From VXPW01 sp965115815 (lineage in GTDB: Bacteria; Pseudomonadota; Alphaproteobacteria; TMED109), in the NCBI GenBank assembly GCA_965115815.1, contig OZ220465.1:1488001-1552000 (forward strand): DNA of 64,000 nt, written 5' to 3'. The number at the start of each line of letters is the position of its first letter. Position 1 is the stretch's first letter. The translations under genes and the position numbers were made by a program. Of the stretch, positions 57,699 through 64,000 are shown piece after piece. A model generated the notes under the pieces. The model did not search any database, was not told the DNA's origin, and saw only the letters and a program-made list of their open reading frames with translations.

Positions 57699-59333
57699 TC
57701 AGGCGGCGCGTCTTCGTCGTCGTTGGGCCCGGGCCCGGGCCTGCCGGTGCAGCAGCAGCCCGATTCGGTGGACGTTGAAGGCGGTCACGGACCGTGCCAC
57801 CATCCGGGCAAACCCGTCTGCCCCCTACGACAGGACCCGGTCCATGCCGCGTTGCTCGAGGTTGTGGATCGCGGACTCCACGGCCGGATGCTGCCGACGC
57901 ATCTTCCGGAACGTCGGGTCGGCTTCCCGTTTCCGGTCCGCCTGACCGAGCGTTCCCTTCTTCGGCAGCACGTTGTGCTCCAGCAGCTCGTCCAGGGTGA
58001 TCCGGTTGGAGGGGCTGGGAAAGCCCCGATCGAAACTGCACAGGCGGAGGTCGGGGAAGCGAGCCTGGGCTTCTCGGATCATGGGCACGGCAGGATCCAC
58101 GTCTCCGCCTTCCCACAGGACCCGAGGGTGCAGGAGGAAGCCGTGTTGATCCTCCAGCACGGCCACCGGCACTCCGAGTTCCACCGGCACCCCGGCCTTG
58201 CCCTTCACACACCAGCGTGTGTGCTCTTCGAAGATCGAAAACACCTTCTCGCTCTGCGGAATCTTCTCGCCCTTCCGCAGACGGCGATCCACCTGGTGGA
58301 TCTGCCGGCGGGCATGCTTGAGGTACGACTCGACCGAACGCACCGTGGAGATCGGGACGCCTCGCTCCCGAAGCACCGGTACCGCCTCTTCCGCCCGCCG
58401 GACCCACGCCCGGCTGGCGTCGAGGTACGCCTTGACCGGCTCCGGACGGGCCCGTCGGGTCTGCCGAACCTGCTGGAAATGCTGCTGCAGTTTCCGGCTC
58501 CCATGCTGCCACTGCCGCCATCCGGACACCCCCAAGCGTACGGCGGCGCGACCCGTATCCCGCACCAGGCAACGCATCGCATCCCACAACAGGTGGACAT
58601 CTGTCGGGTAGTGCACATCCGTCTTCACCACGAACGAATCGCAGCGGCCCCGCAGGGGGTCGTCCGACCGACGGCGGCCCCGGTCGTCCGCGCCGTCCGC
58701 GCCGTTCGTGCCGTTCGCGCCGTCCGCGCCGTTCGTGCCGTTCGTGCCGTTCGCGCCGTCCGCGCCGTTCGCGCCGTTCGTGCCGTCCGCGCCGTTCGTG
58801 CCGTTCGCGCCGTCCGCGTCGTTCGCGCCGTTCGTGACGTTCGTGTCGTCCTTCCGCTTCCGTGTCCGCTTCCGCTTCCGTACCAGCGCATGGCCTTTCT
58901 CCGCGATCAGCTGCGACACCTTCCCCAGCACTTCCGGTGTCAGCAAGCTCACGTTGTCCACCATCGTCTGATATCCGTACCAGGTGTGATCCCAGATGTC
59001 GGTGTGCCCCAGAAACTTCCGAACCGTCCTGTGCTCGTTCACCAGCTCGTGCACGGGATCGAAGTCATAGCCCAAACCCTGCTTCAGGAGACCCATCACC
59101 AGGATCTTCCACAACTCCATGCCGGGACGCCCTCGCAGGCGGGATACCTCGGGAAGGATCCCCTCCTCCAGGATCTCGAACAACCGGGCCCGGGTCGACC
59201 GGTCGGCATACACGTATTGAAGGCCACGCAGCATCGGCGGAATGTCATCCCGCGAGTATACGTTGATCTCGATCTCCTCGATCGCAACCTGGCCCAATTC
59301 CAGCTGAGGACGGACGATCTCCCGCATGGCCAT
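57699..59333 (-). pseudogene. ISNCY-family transposase, copy D, with in-frame TAG near its end
   Basis: From ATG 59333, 502 codons to TAG at 57825-57827, then 41 conserved codons to TGA at 57699-57701. It has Tyr (TAT) at the first TAG site of copies A and E (GLGYDFDP). The repeat array has about 18 units. Outside the repeat it is almost identical to copy C, which has TAT in place of the TAG. Confidence 0.85.
58683..58850 (-). repeat. 9-bp tandem repeat inside transposase D
   Basis: About 18 units, richer in Thr-Asn-Gly and Ala-Asn-Gly than copy C. It shares its first units (TNV-TNG) with copy A but differs in order and number after that. Confidence 0.92.
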
Positions 59334-59470
59334 TCTCCCGAAGATTCCCGAATCCCGCGCGATTTTCCGGCCCCAGCGGCCGATTCCCGCCCCACAGAGG
59401 GATTCTTCACCCCTTCAATAGCACACTTCTATCACTGGAGTCAACTGGTTGTACTTTTTCGGGCGGGCAC

Positions 59471-59636
59471 TATCTACTCACCCCCCTACTGATGACGAAT
59501 CGTTTTTCCTGACGGGTGCGGATCCGGCATTGTTCCTTGCCCCTTTAACTCGCTCGCGGCCGATGACCGGAAGTGCGTGTTCCGGCTGACAAGAAACGGA
59601 TCGATCTTCGTCATCAGTAGGGGGTGAGTAGATACT
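59471..59636. mobile_element. MITE2, copy split by ISNCY C and D
   Basis: The main body of a MITE2 whose first 7 bases (GTATCTA) are at 55435-55441; the ISNCY pair was inserted there, duplicating TATCTA. The right end is GTGAGTAGATAC, followed by the 8-bp duplication TCTGGGAG. Confidence 0.9.
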
Positions 59637-59644
59637 CTGGGAGG

Positions 59645-60203
59645 TCGCCGGGCGTTTCGGGGTCTTGCCTCGTTTGCGTTGTCGCGGATGCAGCGGCGTC
59701 TCAGCGACGACTGGAAAGCTGCGTACGGCAATCCGTTGCTGGTGGCGGAGTCGTTTGTCTCACCGACGAAGTTCCGCGGCACCTTGTACAAGGCGGCGAA
59801 CTGGAAGTACGTGGGCAGGAGCAAGGGCTATGCACGTGCCAACGGGCGCTATACCGATCCGCACGGGGAGGCGAAAGATCTGTACGTGGTTCCGCTGCGT
59901 CGCGACGCCGGTCGTCGGTTGCGGGATCGTGCGCCGCTTCCCGCGGCGTGGGAGTTGCGGGCGACGCAGAGCGGCCGGTCGGCGCGGGAGTTGCGCTCAA
60001 TGTACCCGCATTTTGCGGCGCTTTCCGACTTCCGGCGCGCGCAGGGGCGCACGCACGGCATCGCCTCGGTGCTGTGCGTGATCGTGCTGGCGCGGCTGGC
60101 GAATCGGCACGGCGCGGTGGCGGCGGCACGCTACGCGAAGGCGATGACGCAGAAGGATCTGGCGCCGATCGGTGCGTGGAAGAACCCGGACACCGGCCGG
60201 TAG
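59645..60203 (+). pseudogene. DruA-like gene, 3' fragment
   Basis: Continues the fragment at 55095: GRRAFRGLASFALSRMQRRL, then LLVAESFVSPTKFRGTLYKAANWKYVGRSKGY and the ISAs1-type N-terminal domain (HFAALSDFRRAQGRTHG). It ends DTGR followed by TAG at 60201-60203, exactly like the intact copy. Confidence 0.85.
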
Positions 60204-60209
60204 GAACCG

Positions 60210-61118
60210 GTGTCCCAATCGACCGTGCACCGGGTGCTGCAGAACCCCGACCCGGCGTGGATCGAGGAAGCTCTGCGGCGCTGGGCGCAGCCGCGCCTGC
60301 GGGTCGGCCACGCGATCGCGGTCGACGGCACGCGCATTCGCGGCGCCCTCCGCACCGGCGAGGATCCTAACGAGACGGTCTCGCGGATCGAGCACGGGAC
60401 CGGCATGCCGGTCTCGATCCTCAACGATCCTGACGAAGGCGGGGAGATCGCCGCCGTCCACGCCGCGCTCGAGACCGCGCCGGTGGCCGGCCGTCTACTC
60501 ACGCTCGACGCGCTCCACACCACCCGCGAGACGGCACGACTGATCGTCGAGACCCATGGCGCCGACGGGACGATGACGGTCAAGGGCAACGTTCCCAAGA
60601 CCTTCGAGACGTTCGAGAGCATCAACTGGGAAACCACAAGCACGGGACGCTACAGCGAAACGCCCACGCTCGAGCACGGCCGCATCGAGCAACGCAGCAT
60701 CGAAGTCTTCACCCCGCCCGCGAAGATGATCCACGATCCCCATGTCAAACCGATCTTCCGTGTCACCCGGCGCGTCGAATTCAAGAAATCCGGAAAACGG
60801 ACCATGGAACACGCCTACGGCATGACTTCGGTCGCGGCCGACCGCGCCTCGCCGCAACAGCTACTCACATGGAACCGCGGTCCCTGGGTGGTCGAAAGCC
60901 ATCACCCCATCCGCGATACCACCTTCCGCGAAGACGACTCCATGCTCCGGGCCCGCAACGCACCCGCAAACCACGCGATCCTCAACACCCTTGCCATTGC
61001 CGTCATCATCCACAACCAGCGGAAGCTACCCCAGCCCTTCCACAGCTTCGCCGACGCCCGTCACCACTATGCCGACAAGCGCAAGCAGGTCCTGCACGCC
61101 GTCACAAGACCCGGCTGA
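60210..61118 (+). CDS. ISAs1-family transposase, second copy
   Basis: 302 aa, beginning VSQSTVHRVLQNPDPAW in the same frame as, and 6 nt after, the TAG ending the DruA-like fragment. The DDE regions are intact: AIAVDGTRIRGA, RLLTLDALHTTRETA, TMTVKGNVPKTFETFE, and WVVESHHPIRDTTFREDDSMLRARN. It differs from the copy at 20584-21492 at a few residues only. Its own expression would need re-initiation, since the upstream gene is split. Confidence 0.87.
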   Translation: MSQSTVHRVLQNPDPAWIEEALRRWAQPRLRVGHAIAVDGTRIRGALRTGEDPNETVSRIEHGTGMPVSILNDPDEGGEIAAVHAALETAPVAGRLLTLDALHTTRETARLIVETHGADGTMTVKGNVPKTFETFESINWETTSTGRYSETPTLEHGRIEQRSIEVFTPPAKMIHDPHVKPIFRVTRRVEFKKSGKRTMEHAYGMTSVAADRASPQQLLTWNRGPWVVESHHPIRDTTFREDDSMLRARNAPANHAILNTLAIAVIIHNQRKLPQPFHSFADARHHYADKRKQVLHAVTRPG

Positions 61119-61807
61119 CTACGCTCACACCCCGACCGAAACCGCAGGTATCCAAGCCGGGCCACCCAGCCCGGCCGGCCTCTCGCTCGCCCCGGATCCG
61201 CCGAAACGGACCCCTCGCGCCTAAATCCGCGCCGCCACCGGGCCGCAGACGTCCGCACATCTCACAATCGCAGACTCGAACGCGTCGACCCACGTCGCGA
61301 TCGAGACTCCGATCGCATCACAGTAACAAGCATGGGATCTTCTTGCTGGGTGGTCGAAAGCTATCACCCCATCCGCGATACCACCTTCCGCGAAGACGAC
61401 TCCATGCTCCGGGCCCGCAACGCACCCGCAAACCACGCGATCCTCAACACCCTTGCCCTTGCCGTCATCCTCCACAACCCGCGGAAGCTGCCCCAGCCCT
61501 TCCACAGCTTCGCCGACGCCCGTCACCCCTATGCCGACCAGCGCAAGCAGGTCCTGCACGCCGTCACAAGACCCGACTGACTACGCTCACACCCCGACCG
61601 AAACCGCAAGTATCCAAGCCGGGCCACCCAACCCGGCCGGCCTCTCGCTCGCCCCGGATCCGCCGAAACGGACCCCTCGCGCCTAGATCCGCGCCGCCAC
61701 CGGGCCGCAGACGTCCGCACATCTCACAATCGCAGACTCGAACGCGTCGACCCGCGTCGCGATCGAGACTCCGATCGCATCACAGCAACAAGCATGGGAT
61801 CTTCTTG
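60884..61807 (+). repeat. 462-bp tandem duplication of the ISAs1 3' end
   Basis: 60884-61345 and 61346-61807 are adjacent direct repeats, both beginning CTGGGTGGTCGAAAGC and ending GCATGGGATCTTCTTG. Each holds the last ~78 transposase codons and the element's right end. The two differ at a small number of bases. Confidence 0.9.
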
Positions 61808-61865
61808 GTCAAGACCACCGGGCGCCACACCGCGCTCCGCGCTCGGTTTCGAACGCGCCGGACCC

Positions 61866-62116
61866 GAGATGCTGCTGACACTCGTGCGCGACCCTTGGGT
61901 CGTGGAGAATCGTCTGCACTGCGTACCGGACTTCACCTGCGGCGAGGACCGCAGCCGGGTTCATGTGCGCCCCCGGCCGCGCCACCTCTCGTGCCGGACG
62001 AACGCTGCCATCGCCATCGTGCGCGGCGGCGGACGCTTCCACGACATGCCTGAGGCCCACCGGCAGTCGGCCGTCCGCACCCGGTCCGCACGCGACGCGA
62101 TCCTCCTCCCGCCCGG
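61866..62116 (+). pseudogene. Older ISAs1-family transposase, C-terminal remnant
   Basis: Reads LTLVRDPWVVENRLHCVPDFTCGEDRSRVHV, then FHDMPEAHRQSAVRTRSARDAIL. This is the ISAs1 C-terminal region (W.iEN.lHwvlDv.f.ED.sr) of a lineage different from the DruA-linked copies. The sequence is degraded and has no N-terminal part. Confidence 0.7.
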
Positions 62117-62693
62117 CGGATGTACCGTCGCTCCTGACCTCGCGCCAGCAGCCGGGAACGCGCCGCCGGGCGGCGCCACAGGACAGCTGTGCTCGAAGTC
62201 TTCCGAAGAGCGGGGCGGGGGAGCATTGATGCACCGGCAACGGTCACGGAAACCGGCGCACAGGGAACCCGGGTGCCCCAAGCCTGCCCGGTCCCTGCCA
62301 CCTCAGCACTCCAGGTTCGACCATGAGACGGTCCTGCTGGCTGTCGGTCGCCGCCTTCTCGGCCACGGGTTGCGGCGGCCGGGCCTGACCGGTCGGCGCG
62401 GGCGAGCGAGACCGGCGGGAAACCTCCGGCTCGGGGCGGGAAGTGGGTTCCGAGGATGGTCTTTCGCCCGGTCGCGTGCCGGCTCGCGCGACTTCAAGCA
62501 GGGAGACAGGAACCTGCCTTCCGGTTCGCATGCGAAGCGACCCTTGGCCAGGGACGCGATTTCGGATTCCGCCCGGTTCGCATGACCGGTTCCATGCGTG
62601 GGGGACAGGAAACAGTAGCGCGTTTCGCTACCTCATGGCCTCTGCAGCCCCCACCGAGATCCGGTCCGGCGGACCGGCACAGCTTCATGGGGA
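62117..62693. other. Region without a recognisable gene
   Basis: About 580 bp between the ISAs1 remnant and MITE2. No protein, RNA or repeat recognised. Confidence 0.4.
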
Positions 62694-62855
62694 GTATCTA
62701 CTCACCCCCTACTGATGACGAAGATCGATCCGCTTCTTGTCAGCCGGAACACGCACTTCCGGTCATCGGTCGCGAGCGAGTTAAAGGGGCAAGGGAAATG
62801 CCGGATCCGAACCCGTCAGGAAAAACGATTCGTCATCAGTAGGGGGGAGTAGATA
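62694..62855. mobile_element. MITE2, copy cut by ISNCY E
   Basis: Begins GTATCTACTCACCCCC and ends GGGGGGAGTAGATA, where ISNCY copy E starts; the last C and right flank must lie beyond E, outside the window. Body identical in layout to the copy at 17784. Confidence 0.88.
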
Positions 62856-62992
62856 GTGCCCGCCCGAAAAAGTACAACCACTTGACTCCAGTGATGGAAG
62901 TGTGCTATTGAAGGGGTGAAGAATCCCTCTGTGGGGCGGGAATCGGCCGCTGGGGCCGGAAAATCGCGCGGGATTCAGGAATCTTCGGGAGA

Positions 62993-64000
62993 ATGGCCAT
63001 GCGGGAGACCGTCCGTCCTCAGAGCCTGTACGGAAACTATTGAGCGGTCCCGATTCTGGCCGCTCGTGCAAAGTATCGGCGTCGGAGAGACCGCTTCGAA
63101 AGCAATCTGACAGATGTGGAATGGGCTTGTTTGATCCCGATGTACTCTCCAGCCAAATCGCAGATACCAGAATCGGGACCGCTCAATAGTTTCCGCACAG
63201 GCTCTCAGCTGGAATGGGGCCAGGTTGCGATCGAGGAGATCGAGATCCACGTACACTCGCGGGAGGACATTCCGCCGCTGCTGCGTGGCCTTCAGTACGT
63301 GTATGCCGACCGGTCGACCCGGGTCCGGTGGTTCGAGATTCTGGAGGAGGGGATCCTTCCCGAGGGATCCCGCCTGCGAGGGCGTCCCGGCATGGAGTTG
63401 TGGAAGATCCTGGTGATGGGTCTCCTGAAGCAGGGTTTGGGCTAGGACTTCGATCCCATGCACGAGCGGGTGAACGAGCACAGGACGGTTCGGAAGTTTC
63501 TGGGGCACACCGACATCTGGGATCACACCCGGTACGGATATCCGACGATGGTGGACAACGTGAGCCTGCGGACACCGGAAGTGCTGGGGAAGGTGTCGCA
63601 GCTGATCGCGGAGAAAGGCCATGCGAGGGTACGGAAGCGGACACGGAAGCGGAAGGACGGCACGAACGGCGCGGACGGCGCGAACGGCCGGGGCCGCCGT
63701 CGGTCGGACGATCCCCTGCGGGGCCGCTGCGATTCGTTCGTGGTGAAGACGGATGTGCACTACCCGACAGATGTCCATCTGTTGTGGGATGCGATGCGTT
63801 GCTTGGTGCGGGATCCGGGTCGCGCCGCCGTACGCTTGGGGGTGTCCGGATGGCGGCAGTGGCAGCATGGGAGCCGGAAACTGCAGCAGCATTTCCAGCA
63901 GGTTCGGCAGACCCGACGGGCCCGTCCGGAGCCGGTCAAGGCGTATCTCGACGCCAGCCGGGCGTGGGTCCGGCGGGCGGAAGAGACGGTACCGGTGCTT
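62993..64000 (+). pseudogene. ISNCY-family transposase, copy E, split by MITE1 and with in-frame TAG (partial)
   Basis: Starts MAMRETVRPQ, then MITE1 enters. After it QLEWGQVAIEEIEI continues to GLLKQGLG and TAG at 63443-63445, the same codon as in copy A. The frame resumes DFDPMHERVNEHRTVRKFLGH, RKRTRKRK, only about three repeat triplets (TNG-ADG-ANG), RGRRRSDDPLRG, and DSFVVKTDVHYPTD to the window edge. Removing MITE1 with one TCA restores the frame. Confidence 0.85.
63022..63204. mobile_element. MITE1, copy 3
   Basis: A 183-bp element inside ISNCY E, flanked by a perfect TCA duplication (63019-63021, 63205-63207). Comparison with copies C and D confirms the empty site GTCCTCAGCTGG. Confidence 0.92.

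Larger units (their letters stand above)
57487..59470 (-). mobile_element. ISNCY-type element, copy D
   Basis: 1.98 kb with the same ends as C, separated from C only by TAGATA (57481-57486). The right flank is TATCTA (59471-59476), the start of the MITE2 body. Confidence 0.9.
62856..64000 (+). mobile_element. ISNCY-type element, copy E (continues past the window)
   Basis: Starts GTGCCCGCCCGAAAA after TAGATA (62850-62855) of MITE2. Orientation is opposite to copies A-D. It is interrupted by MITE1 at 63022-63204. Confidence 0.9.

Overview
The window looks like a chromosomal segment of a GC-rich alphaproteobacterium, probably Rhodospirillales-like, with low coding density and a heavy load of mobile DNA. 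The assignment rests on gene order and families typical of Alphaproteobacteria: an EipB/DUF1849 envelope protein, a RibA with a RibB-like N-terminal domain, pyrB-pyrC-plsY, dacA-tmk-holB-metG-tatD, lgt-midA-pgeF, and rpmF-plsX-ihfA-merR. Consecutive genes often overlap by 4 nt (ATGA, GTGA or ATAG).

Layout. 1-12.7 kb is mostly core: the end of tig, clpP, clpS, clpA (protein folding and proteolysis), ribA, an OmpR-type regulator, a FemAB/GNAT-like protein, a RidA protein, eipB, rpmG and topA. 12.8-22.5 kb is a mosaic of nested insertion sequences (ISAs1-type elements carrying a DruA-like DUF4338 protein, IS66, IS3, IS5 remnants) and MITEs, with decayed brnTA-like and DUF433/DUF5615-like toxin-antitoxin loci. 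22.6-30 kb carries a NIPSNAP protein and an aromatic set (pcaH, pcaG, pcaB, pobA) that would take 4-hydroxybenzoate via protocatechuate to the carboxymuconolactone; pcaC and pcaD are not in the window. 30.3-46.4 kb is core again: plsY-pyrC-pyrB, dacA-tmk-holB-metG-tatD-cytochrome c, pgeF-midA-lgt, a ubiK-like gene and proC, then merR-ihfA-plsX-rpmF. 46.8-64 kb is a second mobile mosaic with five copies of an ISNCY-type element, an IS630 element, a second ISAs1/DruA element, MITEs, a Uma2 gene and a broken pheA.

At least six short non-autonomous inverted-repeat families (called MITE1 to MITE6 here) can be defined by terminal inverted repeats and target duplications. Most can be linked to a full-size IS in the window by shared ends: MITE2 to IS66 (8-bp duplication), MITE4 to ISNCY (6 bp), MITE5 to ISAs1 (9-10 bp), MITE6 to IS630 (TA). 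MITE1 has IS5-like TNA duplications and MITE3 has 9-bp duplications.

Two features of the mobile fraction stand out. (1) The ISNCY transposases carry an internal array of 9-bp repeats encoding Ala/Thr-Asp/Asn-Gly/Asp triplets whose length differs in every copy (about 0, 3, 18, 21 and 24 units). (2) Transposases of three unrelated families (ISNCY, IS66, ISAs1) are interrupted in frame by TAG, at a codon that is Tyr in a sister copy (directly seen in ISNCY) or plausibly Tyr, always followed by G. In ISNCY the sequence after the TAG is conserved as protein between divergent copies. Housekeeping genes here use TAG as a normal stop, so this is not genome-wide recoding; readthrough, a suppressor tRNA, or decay are the competing explanations.
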